Shown here: positions 32,748 through 42,100 of the stretch, in pieces | Layout: every line of letters starts with the position of its first letter | How positions within the stretch are numbered: position 1 is the stretch's first letter | Assembly: GCF_013386165.1 (NCBI RefSeq) | Contig: NZ_JACAOS010000016.1 | Coordinates: 584,056-648,055, forward strand | From: Pseudomonas gingeri | GTDB taxonomy: Bacteria; Pseudomonadota; Gammaproteobacteria; Pseudomonadales; Pseudomonadaceae | Direction of reading: 5' to 3' | DNA length: 64,000 bases | Position numbers and translations under genes: made by a program | The notes under the pieces: generated by a model | Databases searched by the model: none | The model's input: only the letters and a program-made list of their open reading frames with translations | Told to the model about the DNA's origin: nothing

Positions 32748-32753
32748 TGGATT

Positions 32754-32899
32754 GCCGTTGGTCAGGACTGTCATTTCTGACAGTAGAGACTTGTCCCGCG
32801 TTCTTCTAGGGTCTTGCTCAACAGACACCCTGTTTTATGAGCACTCAATCGATTGGGGCTTTGCAGTCGCAGGTGTCGCGCTAGCGAGGAGCCAAGTTC
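32754..32899 (+). promoter_or_regulatory. Promoter/leader unit P2 with lux-type palindrome
   Basis: Second copy of the P1 unit. CTGTCATTTCTGACAG at 32768-32783, TTCTAG at 32804-32809 (again a 20-bp gap), then a diverged leader to the ATG at 32900 with GAGGAG. It starts only 7 bp after the preceding Pr6Pr stop codon. Confidence 0.75.
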
Positions 32900-33553
32900 A
32901 TGAGCGACGGTATGGTTTTAACGCAAAGCGGGGGCGGCATTGCCGTTAAGATCGCGGCGGCGCTGGGATGGCTTGCCTTGATCCTCCAACTCTATCTGAT
33001 CCTCATGTCGCGCTGGCAGGGCGACAAGAGCCTGTTGGGTGGGGTCGATATCTTCTTCAGCTATTTCACGGTGCTGACCAATATCCTCGTGGCGGTGGTG
33101 CTGACCTGCGCGGCAACATCAGGGGATTCGCCCGTGCGGCGTTTCTTTCTCAATCCCAAGGTCCAGGGCGGGGTGGCCGCCGCCATTGTGCTGGTCGGGC
33201 TGGCGTACAACCTGCTGCTACGCCATACGTGGAACCCCGAGGGCCTGCAGTGGGTGGCCGATGAGTTGCTGCACGACGTGATGCCGGTGCTGTTTGTGAT
33301 CTATTGGTGGTTTTGCGTGCCCAAGGGCACCTTGCAATGGCGGGATTTCTGGCCGTGGCTGATCTATCCGGCGGTCTACTTCGTCTACGCCCTGGTGCGT
33401 GGCTACTTTGTCGGCGCTTACCCCTATCCTTTTATCGATGTGGGCCAGTTGGGTTATCCACAGGTGTTTATCAATGCGCTGATGGTCCTGGTGGCTTTTG
33501 TGGTGATCTCACTGGTGGTGATTGCCGTGGATCGCTGGAAAGGCAAGGCTTGA
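32900..33553 (+). CDS. Pr6Pr family membrane protein (copy 2)
   Basis: 217 residues, six membrane segments. Closely similar to copies 1 and 3: FFSYFTVLTNILVAVVLTCAATS, YNLLLRHTWNPEG, DELLHDVMPVLFVIYWWFC, AYPYPFIDVGQLGYPQVFINA. The conserved loop Asp/His pair (ELLHDVMP) is the likely functional site of the family. It has its own copy of the palindrome promoter. Similarity with copy 3 is higher than with copy 1 in the middle region, judged by eye. Confidence 0.87.
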   Translation: MSDGMVLTQSGGGIAVKIAAALGWLALILQLYLILMSRWQGDKSLLGGVDIFFSYFTVLTNILVAVVLTCAATSGDSPVRRFFLNPKVQGGVAAAIVLVGLAYNLLLRHTWNPEGLQWVADELLHDVMPVLFVIYWWFCVPKGTLQWRDFWPWLIYPAVYFVYALVRGYFVGAYPYPFIDVGQLGYPQVFINALMVLVAFVVISLVVIAVDRWKGKA

Positions 33554-33575
33554 TCGAAGAGGCTCGCAAACAAGG

Positions 33576-33595
33576 CGGCCACCGAGAGGTGGCCG
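33576..33595. terminator. Bidirectional hairpin between Pr6Pr copy 2 and the TonB receptor
   Basis: Perfect 8-bp stem CGGCCACC / GGTGGCCG closed by a GAGA (GNRA-type) tetraloop, between two convergent genes. The U-tract is weak. Confidence 0.65.
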
Positions 33596-33646
33596 ACTTC
33601 TTCATACACATTGAAGGATCCGCTGGGCTGAGCTGCGCAACGAACC

Positions 33647-35671
33647 TCAGAACGTGGTGCGCAAACCGAATTCCACGCTACGCCCTGGCGCTGGTGCGAT
33701 ATCCCGCAGGATCGAACTGGCGTAGCGCACGGTCTGGTTGGTCAGGTTGTCGCCCTTGACGAAGGCCAGCCACTGGCTGCTGCCGATGTCGAAGTGATAA
33801 CCGGCGCTGGCACCGAAGGTAGTGTAGCCCGAGGTCCCGGTCTCGTTGGCCGGCACTCGCCCTTGGCCCGCCGCATGCTCGACGTCGATCCGAGCCTGCC
33901 AGCGATCCAGCTCCCAGAGCAGGCCACTGTTCAGGCGCAACGGGGCGATCCGTGGCAGCGCTTCGCCGGTGTCGAGGTTGGTGGCCCTGGTGTAGTCCCC
34001 GGACAGTTCCAGTGCAAATTTGCCGTAGGCGCTTTCGCCGAGTTTCCAGTGATCTTGTGCCTCGAAACCGGCGAAGCGTGCGCGGACCCCGGAGTAGCGG
34101 TATTCGGGAATCCCAGCCGCATCTTCCTGGCCTTCATCGTTGAGGGTACGACCGCTGCCGAGCAGGCCGATGTAGTTGGAGAAATGGCTGTAGAACACCC
34201 CGAAGCTGCCCTTGTGAGTGCCATTGTCGAAGCGCAGGGCCAGGTCGCTGGACACGGCTTTTTCCTTCGACAGGTTGGCGTCGCCCAGTTCATAGGTGCC
34301 GGTCGCCACGTGGGCGCCGTTGGCGTACAGCTCGTAGAAGGTTGGCGCGCGTTCGGTGTAGTTCAGGGTCGCGGCCACGGACCAGATCGGCGTCAAGGTG
34401 TAGATCGCGCCCGATGACAGGCTGCCGGCGGTGAAGCTGCTGGAGCGGTCGGCGGCGGCGAAGCGTTCGTTGCCCTGGGCGTCGGGGTCGATGCGGGTAT
34501 GTTCCAGGCGTCCGCCGAGGCTGAAGGTCAGGCGCTCGCTGGCCTTGAGCTCCTCCAGCAGGAACAGTGCACCGCTGTTGGTGTCGGTCTGCGGGACGAA
34601 GGCTTCTTCGCCCAGCGCCGAGAACTCGTTGCGGCTGGCCTGCGCCCCGATCACCCCGTTGAACGGCCCGAGGGGCAAGTGCCGGGCTTCGACCCGGGCT
34701 TCATAACCCTTGTTCTTGAAGGTGGTGCCGACTTGCCCGTCTTCGATCTCGCTGTGTTTGTACTCGGTGTAGCCGGCATCGAGTTTCACCGAACTGAAGG
34801 GGCCTTGCAGGTTGCGGATTTCCGAGGCGAAGGCGTAGTGATCCTGCTGCATGCGGATGCGCACGTCCTGCTCGGCGGGGGAGCCGTAGTTGGAGTCGTA
34901 GTTGCTGTAGGACAAGCCAGCGTAGCCGTCGTCCCAGGTGTAGGAACCGCCGACTGCGCCGCCGTCCTGGCGCCCATCGCTGTTACCCAGGCGGCCCTTG
35001 CGTTGATCCGTGTCTTCGCCGGCCGGCGCATTGCGGTCGCGGGCGAAGCCTGGAATGCGCAGGTCGTTGAACTCGCGGGCGTTGGCATCCAGGTGCAAGG
35101 CGAAGGTGCCGTCACCGGCTTCCAGTTTGCCGGCGCTGCTGCGGGTGGTGTCGGCGCCGCCGTAGCGCAATTCCCCGGCGCCGTGGATACCGTCGATGGC
35201 GGTGGTGGGGATGCGGTTGTCGAAGGTATTGACCACACCGCCGATGGCGCTGCCGCCGTAGAGCAGGGCGGCCGGGCCGCGGACGATTTCAATCCGTTCG
35301 ACATTGACCGGGTCCAGCGGCACGGCATGGTCGTAGGAGAGTGCCGAGGCATCCAGGGCGCCGACGCCATTGCGCAGCAGGCGGATACGGTCGCCATCCT
35401 GACCGCGAATGATCGGGCGACTGGCCCCCGGACCGAAATACGAGGACGACACGCCGGGCTGCTTGTTCAAGGTTTCGCCGAGGCTGCCTTGCTGTTGCAG
35501 GGTCAGGTCGTCGCCCTCCAGCACGGTGCTGGGGGAGGCCAGTTGCTGGCTGCCCAGTGGGTTGCCGGTGATGACCTGGGGTTGCAAGTCCAGGGCGTAG
35601 GCCGGGGAGGTCATCAGCAAGGCGGCGGCCAGCGGGGTCAGGTGAGAACGCAGGGGAGAGGAGAGGGACAT
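33647..35671 (-). CDS. TonB-dependent receptor, ZnuD-like (zinc uptake)
   Basis: 674 residues from ATG 35671 (MSLSSPLRSHLTPLAAALL); the frame begins 16 codons earlier but the signal peptide fits this start. Plug domain at about 45-160 (GRPIIRGQDGDRIRLLRNGVG with R for the usual sequence; VERIEIVRGPAALLYGGSAIGGVVN), then a 22-strand barrel ending GRSVEFGLRTTF. There is no N-terminal signalling extension, so it is a plain transporter. The very good Zur operator upstream and overall resemblance to PA0781/ZnuD point to zinc, not iron. Convergent with Pr6Pr copy 2. Confidence 0.88.
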   Translation of the reverse strand: MSLSSPLRSHLTPLAAALLMTSPAYALDLQPQVITGNPLGSQQLASPSTVLEGDDLTLQQQGSLGETLNKQPGVSSSYFGPGASRPIIRGQDGDRIRLLRNGVGALDASALSYDHAVPLDPVNVERIEIVRGPAALLYGGSAIGGVVNTFDNRIPTTAIDGIHGAGELRYGGADTTRSSAGKLEAGDGTFALHLDANAREFNDLRIPGFARDRNAPAGEDTDQRKGRLGNSDGRQDGGAVGGSYTWDDGYAGLSYSNYDSNYGSPAEQDVRIRMQQDHYAFASEIRNLQGPFSSVKLDAGYTEYKHSEIEDGQVGTTFKNKGYEARVEARHLPLGPFNGVIGAQASRNEFSALGEEAFVPQTDTNSGALFLLEELKASERLTFSLGGRLEHTRIDPDAQGNERFAAADRSSSFTAGSLSSGAIYTLTPIWSVAATLNYTERAPTFYELYANGAHVATGTYELGDANLSKEKAVSSDLALRFDNGTHKGSFGVFYSHFSNYIGLLGSGRTLNDEGQEDAAGIPEYRYSGVRARFAGFEAQDHWKLGESAYGKFALELSGDYTRATNLDTGEALPRIAPLRLNSGLLWELDRWQARIDVEHAAGQGRVPANETGTSGYTTFGASAGYHFDIGSSQWLAFVKGDNLTNQTVRYASSILRDIAPAPGRSVEFGLRTTF

Positions 35672-35766
35672 CGGTGTTTCCTTGGCATGCGGGGCGCGAA
35701 AGAGTGCGCCTTGAGTCAAATGAAAGGCTGGAGCGGTCGTGGGGTGTGATTGTTAATGTTTCTCAT

Positions 35767-35783
35767 ATGTTATGACATAACAT
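35767..35783 (-). promoter_or_regulatory. Zur box upstream of the TonB receptor
   Basis: ATGTTATG-A-CATAACAT, perfect 8-bp arms around a central A, matching the gammaproteobacterial Zur core GTTATN(x)ATAAC. It is about 96 bp before the start codon in the AT-rich promoter region. It implies derepression when zinc is scarce. Confidence 0.8.
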
Positions 35784-35859
35784 AACTTTTTTGTCAGAAA
35801 AACAAAACCCTGAGCGTTTCCGATTGCAGCGCTAGACTTGAAGCAGGAGCTGTTCTTGC

Positions 35860-36044
35860 GTTGGATCGCCAGCAAGTTGGCTCCTACAAGACTGTCGCTC
35901 GTGCGCAAGCTGCGTGCTGTATCAGAGCGGTCTTACAGTCATTTCAGATACGGGGCGCCTTGTCTTCGCCCGTGGCTCTTCCCCCCGCCCCAAGGCTCGG
36001 CTAAGGTGCGCGGCTTCTTCCATTTCCTGACCTGAAGGCCTGGC
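35860..36044. other. Intergenic: degenerate REP and diverged palindrome copy
   Basis: 35862-35890 holds a weak REP unit (GGATCGCCAGCAAGTTGGCT, then CCTACAAG). At 35935-35950 ACAGTCATTTCAGATA resembles the lux-type palindrome core GTCATTTC but has lost symmetry; CTTGTC follows at nearly the same distance as in P1/P2. It precedes the VF530 and Pr6Pr copy 3 genes. Confidence 0.4.
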
Positions 36045-36275
36045 ATGACGGCATCGAACAACAACCCTCTGCATGGCGTGACCCTGGAGCAGATCCTCAA
36101 TGCCCTGGTGGCCCATTACGAATGGGAAGGGTTGGCGCAACGCATCGATATCCGTTGCTTCAAGAGTGATCCGAGCATCAAGTCGAGCCTGACCTTCCTG
36201 CGCAAGACGCCGTGGGCGCGGGAGAAAGTCGAGGGTCTCTATATCAAGCTGGCGCGGACCAAGCGCGAGCTGTGA
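36045..36275 (+). CDS. VF530 family DNA-binding protein
   Basis: 76 residues. Matches the small VF530/DUF2132 family: NPLHGVTLEQILNALVAHYEWEGLAQRI, then IRCFKSDPSIKSSLTFLRKTPWAREKVE. These are compact helical proteins with DNA-binding reported from structural work; cellular role unknown. The next gene (Pr6Pr copy 3) begins 17 bp downstream, so the two are probably cotranscribed. Confidence 0.88.
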   Translation: MTASNNNPLHGVTLEQILNALVAHYEWEGLAQRIDIRCFKSDPSIKSSLTFLRKTPWAREKVEGLYIKLARTKREL

Positions 36276-36292
36276 GCGCGGGAGCCGGAGCG

Positions 36293-36946
36293 ATGCGCAG
36301 CGCTGTGGAAACCTCGGGCGGCTGGCGGCGGATCCTGCTGATGGGCGCGGCGTTGCTGGGCTGGAGTGGGTTGACGATCCAGCTCTATCTGCTGCTGATT
36401 TTCCGCTGGCAGGTGGAGGCCAGTCTGATCGGTGCGCTGGTGACCTTCTTCAGTTTTTTCACGGTGCTGACCAATACCCTGGCGGCGACGGTGCTGACCT
36501 GTGCGCTGACCTCGCGGGATTCAGCGGGCAAACGCTGGTTTCTCAAACCGTCGGTGCAGACGGGTGTGACGGTGAGCATCGTGGTGGTCGGGCTGGCCTA
36601 CAACCTGTTGCTGCGCCATTTGTGGCATCCCCAGGGGTTCCAACGGCTGGCCGATGAACTGCTGCACGACGTGATGCCGGTGTTGTTCGTAGGTTATTGG
36701 TGGTGCTGCGTAAAGAAGGGGACGTTGCGGCTGTGGGATGGGTTGCCCTGGGCAATCTACCCCGTGGTCTATTTCGCCTATGTGCTGTTGCGCGGACATT
36801 TGATCGGGGTGTACCCGTACCCGTTTTTCGATGTGGACAAGTTGGGTTATCCACAGGTGTTTATCAATGCCGGGCAGATTCTGCTGGGGTTTTTGCTGGT
36901 GTCGGGGTTGTTGATTGCGCTGGATCGGTGGCGGGGCAGAGTGTAG
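36293..36946 (+). CDS. Pr6Pr family membrane protein (copy 3)
   Basis: 217 residues from ATG 36293 with GGAGCCGGAG upstream. Six membrane segments; same signatures as copies 1 and 2 (FFSFFTVLTNTLAATVLTC, YNLLLRHLWHPQG, DELLHDVMPVLFVGYWWCC, YPYPFFDVDKLGYPQVFINA). It is separated from them by the zinc receptor gene, suggesting that the receptor was inserted into, or the Pr6Pr genes were duplicated around, an older locus. Function unknown. Confidence 0.87.
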   Translation: MRSAVETSGGWRRILLMGAALLGWSGLTIQLYLLLIFRWQVEASLIGALVTFFSFFTVLTNTLAATVLTCALTSRDSAGKRWFLKPSVQTGVTVSIVVVGLAYNLLLRHLWHPQGFQRLADELLHDVMPVLFVGYWWCCVKKGTLRLWDGLPWAIYPVVYFAYVLLRGHLIGVYPYPFFDVDKLGYPQVFINAGQILLGFLLVSGLLIALDRWRGRV

Positions 36947-37001
36947 GGCAGGCAGTGCTTGCACCAGCGAAGAGGTCATTTAGGTTTGTATTGCGCCTGA
37001 T

Positions 37002-37031
37002 GGCCTCATCGCTGGCAAGCCAGCTCCTACA
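37002..37031. repeat. Single REP element
   Basis: CCTCATCGCTGGCAAGCCAG followed by CTCCTACAG, the usual Pseudomonas REP half. It lies between the convergent Pr6Pr copy 3 and the siderophore-interacting protein gene. Confidence 0.75.
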
Positions 37032-37055
37032 GTTTGCTGGGGTGGTTTTGTCGGA

Positions 37056-37835
37056 TCAATCCTCGGCGCTGTCGTCCAGTTTCCAGTAGCCGACCGCCTT
37101 GAGGAATTCTTCGTTCAAAGCATGGCTGCCCAGCAACACCTTGCGGATCTTGCGTGACAACGCCGCTTCGGTCGCCACCCAGGCGTACAGGCTGCCTTCG
37201 GGGATGCTCAGTTGTTCGACGGTGCGCAGCAGGTCCTGCTCTGGCGCATCACGGCGCACCCAGGTCACGTCCACCTGTGCCGGACTCTGCAGCACCTGCT
37301 GCTCTGCGGCGTTTTCCACTTCGATCACCACCCGCGCCCGTCGATTGGCCGCCAGGCCTTCCAGGCGTCGGGCGATGGCCGGCAGCGCGGTTTCGTCGCC
37401 GATCAGCAGGTAGCTGTCGAAGATATCCGGTACCACCATCGAGCCCCGCGGGCCGCCGATATTGAGGAACTGGCCGGGCGCGGCCTGGGCTGCCCAGGTT
37501 GCGGCGGGGCCGTCGCCGTGGAGGACGAAGTCGAGGTCCAGCTCGCCGCTGTCCAGGTCATAACGCCGTGGGGTGTAGTCACGCATGGCGGGCATCGGGC
37601 CATTGTCCTTGGCCCCCAGCACCATCGTTTCCAGCGCCGCCTGTTCGGCGGCGCTCTGTGGGAAAAACACCTTTACATGGTCGTCCGTGCCCAGGCTGAT
37701 AAAGCCCGCCAGCTCCGGCCCGCCCACGGTGATGCGACGCATGCGCGGCGTGAGGTCGACAACGCGCAACACCTCCAGACGGCGACGCTTGATTTCGTGC
37801 ATGACGCGATGAATCACCGGGTTAACTGCATTCAT
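37056..37835 (-). CDS. Siderophore-interacting protein (NAD(P)H ferric reductase, YqjH/ViuB type)
   Basis: 259 residues. FAD-binding domain with RYTPR-equivalent motif RDYTPRRYD near 84-92 and GPRGSMVVPD near 126; C-terminal SIP domain with WVATEAALSRKIRKVL. It reduces ferric siderophores in the cytoplasm to release iron, using FAD and NAD(P)H. Its ATG overlaps the end of the PadR gene by 4 nt, the same pairing as E. coli YqjI-YqjH, where the PadR protein represses both. Confidence 0.92.
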   Translation of the reverse strand: MNAVNPVIHRVMHEIKRRRLEVLRVVDLTPRMRRITVGGPELAGFISLGTDDHVKVFFPQSAAEQAALETMVLGAKDNGPMPAMRDYTPRRYDLDSGELDLDFVLHGDGPAATWAAQAAPGQFLNIGGPRGSMVVPDIFDSYLLIGDETALPAIARRLEGLAANRRARVVIEVENAAEQQVLQSPAQVDVTWVRRDAPEQDLLRTVEQLSIPEGSLYAWVATEAALSRKIRKVLLGSHALNEEFLKAVGYWKLDDSAED

Positions 37836-38422
37836 AGCGATTTCTCCTGACCGGAAGGGGTGGTGCCCGGGCCATCGACGATGGCTTTGGCGGTGTTGTT
37901 CAGCAGGTCGCGAACCCGAAGGATTTCTTCCGGGCTCCAGCGACCGTTGTGCAGTTGCAAGGCGTGGCGCAGGTTGTGCACCGCTTCGTGGATTTCCAAT
38001 GGCCGTTCATGGCCGCGCAGCGAGCGCTTGCTGACATCGATGCGCATGCGTACGCCATCGAGGGCCACGGCCTGTTCGAGCAGTGACTGGCGCCCGGCGT
38101 CGGTCACGCTGTAGCGTTTTTTTCCGGCGGCGGCGTCGCCGATGATCATTTCGCTTTCTTCAAGGAAAGTCAGGGTCGGGTAGATCACGCCGGGGCTCGG
38201 GCTGTAAGCGCCGTCGAACATGCCTTCGATCTGGCGGATCAGGTCGTAGCCGTGGCAGGGCTGTTCGGCAATCAAGGCCAGCAGCAACAGCTTCAGGTCG
38301 CCGGGGGCAAAGACCCTTGGCCCGCGCCCGCCGCGTTCGCGACCGGGGCGGCGTTCGAAACCGTCATGGCCGTCGCCGAATTCCCGGGGATGGTGACGAT
38401 GGTGGGGATGTTCCTCTCTCAT
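37832..38422 (-). CDS. PadR-family regulator with His-rich N-terminus (YqjI-like)
   Basis: 196 residues. The first 35 residues are rich in His, Asp and Arg (EEHPHHRHHPREF), the metal-binding type of extension seen in nickel-responsive YqjI. Then a PadR winged HTH (about 40-115: GYDLIRQIEGMF, SPGVIYPTLTFLEE) and a C-terminal dimerisation helix. It probably represses its own operon, binding the palindrome right upstream, with nickel or iron as cue; this is by analogy with E. coli. Confidence 0.88.
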   Translation of the reverse strand: MREEHPHHRHHPREFGDGHDGFERRPGRERGGRGPRVFAPGDLKLLLLALIAEQPCHGYDLIRQIEGMFDGAYSPSPGVIYPTLTFLEESEMIIGDAAAGKKRYSVTDAGRQSLLEQAVALDGVRMRIDVSKRSLRGHERPLEIHEAVHNLRHALQLHNGRWSPEEILRVRDLLNNTAKAIVDGPGTTPSGQEKSL

Positions 38423-38441
38423 TTCTCTTTCTCCTGTCTAG

Positions 38442-38471
38442 TTAAGATATACCTTAAGATATATCTTAACT
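38442..38471 (-). promoter_or_regulatory. PadR (YqjI-like) operator
   Basis: Perfect 11-bp arms GTTAAGATATA (38442-38452) and TATATCTTAAC (38461-38471) around CCTTAAGA, which itself contains the palindrome CTTAAG. TTAAGATAT-type repeats upstream of a PadR gene are the expected autoregulatory site. It is 20 bp before the start codon. Confidence 0.8.
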
Positions 38472-38622
38472 GTGCGACAAGAAAAAACGACGAACGGACG
38501 TTCAGCCCGTTTGTGCTGATATGCCTCTCAGGGTTGTGTTGTGTTTTCTGTGATGACTTAGCGTTTTCCCCTACGGCAATCGAAGAAAAGCACTCTAAGC
38601 AAGTCCGGGACAGCTCTTTACC

Positions 38623-39177
38623 ATGCCGTCTTGTGTCAAAAAGGCGGGACTTATCATGTCCAGTTTCTTGTTCGGAGCGCTGCTGTGGGTATCACCGGCG
38701 CTGTTCCTCTCGGCTCACGCCGCCCTCGATGGGGCAACAACCGTTTCATCAGCCAAGGTCCTGAAGGGGTTGCAGCCCAAGGCCGCGCCAGCGCCCATCG
38801 ATAATGTCGTTGGTCGGGCCCATCAACTGATCGGCACGCCGTACCGCTGGGGCGGGATGTCGGTCAACGGTTTCGATTGCAGTGGCTTGCTGGTCTACCT
38901 GTTTCAGCAGGAAGCGGATATCAAGCTGCCGCGCACCACCGTCGCCATGCGCCGGTCCAACGCCAGGACCATTGAGCGGAAAAACCTCAAGCCGGGGGAT
39001 GCGGTGTTCTTTCGGCGCAATGGGCAGAACACCATCAATCATGTCGGGCTCTATATCGGCGGGGATAAGTTCATTCACTCGCCGCGCAGCGGCAAGACGG
39101 TCCGCATCGACTCCCTCAGCAACAGCTATTGGAAAAAAAGCTACACCCTCGCCAAGCGCTTTCACGCTTCCCGCTGA
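38623..39177 (+). CDS. NlpC/P60 (C40) peptidoglycan peptidase
   Basis: 184 residues. Signal peptide with hydrophobic core FLFGALLWVSPALFL and cut near AHA-AL; a second ATG at 38656 would also keep the signal. The C40 domain covers about 62-182 with nucleophile Cys86 (GFDCSGL), His140 (NHVGLYIG) and third residue His152 (KFIHSPRS). It is a periplasmic D,L-endopeptidase cutting cell-wall peptides. Monocistronic and convergent with the PBP gene, 16 bp away. Confidence 0.9.
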   Translation: MPSCVKKAGLIMSSFLFGALLWVSPALFLSAHAALDGATTVSSAKVLKGLQPKAAPAPIDNVVGRAHQLIGTPYRWGGMSVNGFDCSGLLVYLFQQEADIKLPRTTVAMRRSNARTIERKNLKPGDAVFFRRNGQNTINHVGLYIGGDKFIHSPRSGKTVRIDSLSNSYWKKSYTLAKRFHASR

Positions 39178-39193
39178 GGCCTTTCTCCCGCCG

Positions 39194-42100
39194 TCAGGGC
39201 GTTTTCGCGACTTTCTGTGGGGTACACAACGTGTTGCTGCCCGGTTGCAGGTAAGGCGTCAGGATCGGCGCCATGCCCTTGAGTACCTGCACCGGCAAGG
39301 CCGAGGTGAATTTGAACGACTCGGCCGAGCGCCCTGGCACGAAAGCGGTCAGGGTGCCGAAGTGATGGTCGCCGATGTAGAACACAAAGGTCGCCGTACG
39401 GTTGATCGACTTCGAACTCAAGACTCGCCCGCCGGCACCGATGGCCTCGATGCGGTTGTCGCCGGTGCCGGTTTTCCCACCCATGGCCAACGGTGTGCCG
39501 TCCGGCTGCTTGAAGCTACCGGAGACCCGCCGCGCGGTACCCGCATCCACCACCTGTGACAAGGCTTCGCGCAGGGCGGTGGCGACTTCCGACGGCATCA
39601 CCCGTTTGCCTTTGTCCGGGTCGTTGACCAGGCGGGTGTCGTAAGGTGTGTTGGCGGCGAAGTGCAGGCTGTCGATACGCAGTGTCGGCATGCGGATGCC
39701 GTCATTGAGGATGATCCCCACCAGTTCGGCCAGGGCCGCCGGCCGGTCGCCGGAACTGCCGATGGCAGTGGCCAGCGACGGTACCAGGTGATCGAAGGGG
39801 TAGCCGACCTGTTGCCAGCGCTGATGGATATCAAGGAAAGCTTCAATCTCCAGCATCACCCGGATCCGGCTGTCGCGGGCGCTCTTGTGCTTGCTCTTGA
39901 ACAACCAGCCGTAGACTTCCTGGCGTTCGAATTCGCTGGCGGCCACCACCTGGCTGAAGTGCGCCTGGGGGTTGTTCAGCAGGTAGCCGAGTAGCCACAG
40001 GTCCAGTGGGTGAACCTTGGCGATAAAGCCCTGGTCGGGCAGGTCGAAGGTGCCGGGGCCGTAGGTCTTGTAGAGTTTGGCCAGGCGTTCGTCGGTGACT
40101 TTCTCGGTTTTCAGGTGAGCCCGGACGAAGGCATTGAACGCTGTTTGCGGGGCGTTCGGCAGCAGGTAGCGATGCACGGCGGCAAGGCGAATCGGCGTTG
40201 GGTGCATGCCGTCGAGGAAGGTATCCAGGCGCTCCTGGGACGTCTTGTTCTGGTACTTCTTCCAGAAGCGCAGCATGAAGGCGGTGCCCTCGCGGTCGGC
40301 GAAACGGGCCAGGTATTCCTGGCGACGCGGCTCGTTGTCGTCCTTGAGCAATTCGGCGCTGTTGTTCGGGCCCTGGTAGGTGCTGTAGCGCACCAGGTCG
40401 CGCATCAGGCGGATAAAGGGCAGGTTGATCGACTCGCGCAGGGCTTCGCGCAAGGTCGGGCTGCGACCGTTGTCTTCCTTGCGGAAGTTGTGGAAGTGGT
40501 GCAAGCCGCCACCGGTGAAAAAGCTTTCGCCAGGGTTGGCCGAGTATTGCCGGTTAAGAGCGGCATCGAGCATTTTCGGCAGGGAGCGGTCGCTGTTCTG
40601 CGCCAGGTAATCCACCGACCAGCGGGTGATCGGGTCCTGGGATTCGTCGGTGGCCTTCTTCAGTTCGGCAGGTGACTGGTTGCCATAACGGTCGCGCAGT
40701 TCGGAAATGATCTGCAGGTAACTGGTCAGCACCCGCAGTTTGGCGGTGGAGCCCAGTTCGAGCTTGCTGCCTTCGTTGATGTCGAAGGGTTGGTCGGTGC
40801 TGTCGGTCTGTACTCGCACCCGCGCGCTGTCGGGGGTGAGTTCGAAGAGTGTGAAGCTGTAGCGCACCTGTTGCGTGCTGGTGGGGGTCAGCAGGTGATC
40901 GCCCAACAGTCCCAGGGACTTGGCGAACTCAGGGTCGGCCAGGTGCTTGAGGTAGTCGCTGGCCTGGCTTTGCAAGTCCGATTGCAAGGTGCTGGTGGCC
41001 GAGAGGTCAAGGCGGTCGAGGTCGTAGAGCGGCCGGTCGAGCATGGCCGCCAGGCGGCTGCGGGCCACGCTGATACCCTTGTTCGATTCCACCGGTTGGA
41101 TCGTCGGCTCTTGCTGCCAGTCGCGGTAGGTCACCTTGCTGGCCAGGGCGGCGGCGGCCAGGGGAGCGTCGATCACCGAGTTCTGGGCCAGCAGGCGGAT
41201 ATGGCTGTCGGTCAGTTCGGCCAGTTCGTCGCGGCCGCGGGCCAGGTAATGGGAAGGGCGACGCTGGGCAATCATCAGCGACAGCACTTGCCGCAGGGCC
41301 AGGCCACGTTGCGACAGGCTCAGGGGATCGCTGGCAACGCTGTTCAGCCGGGCGTTGACCTGGGCGAAGTCGGCGCCGTACCAGACGCGCAAACCTTCGG
41401 CCATGCCATGCACTTCGCCGTGGCCGGGGACGGCGGACAACGGCACGCTGTTGAGGTAGTCGCGCACCACGTCCTTGCGGGCCTCCAGGGTTTGCGGCCC
41501 GCCTTGATACGCGCGCACGCTGGCGGAAATCATCTGCCGGATTTTTTCGCCACCGGAGAGGGTCAGGCCGTCCGGCGAGTGCCGGTATTTTTCCAATTGG
41601 GTGGCCAGGGTGCTGCCGCCGGCGGTCTGACCGCCCATATGCAGCAGCTTGGTAATCTGCGACAGCACTGCCTTGCCGAAGCGTGGCCAGTCCACGGCGG
41701 GGTTGGCCTCGGGCTGTTTCGGGTCGAGCAGCTCGCGGTTTTCGATAAACAGCAGGCTGTTGACCACCAGCGCCGGGATGGCGTCGAAGCTTGCATAGAG
41801 TTGTTGCGGATAGTCGTAGTGGTAGACATCGCCCCCGCGGCAATCGGTGATCGACAGACCGGCCTGGATTTTCTCCTTATACGGCACGAAAAAACCTTCC
41901 TGGCTGTAGTCCAGAAGCGCGGGGGAGAAGCGGGCTTGGGCTTCGATCATGTATTTGCGTTTCAGTAGGCGCGGTAGGAATTCGCCGAGTGCACTGTAGC
42001 CCAGGCGCTTGTCGAAAGGTCCGTCACCGGGATAGAGCATCGAGTCGCTGGGGCCGGGCTCCAGCGAATAACCGAGGTCGGCGGCAAGACGGCTGAACTC

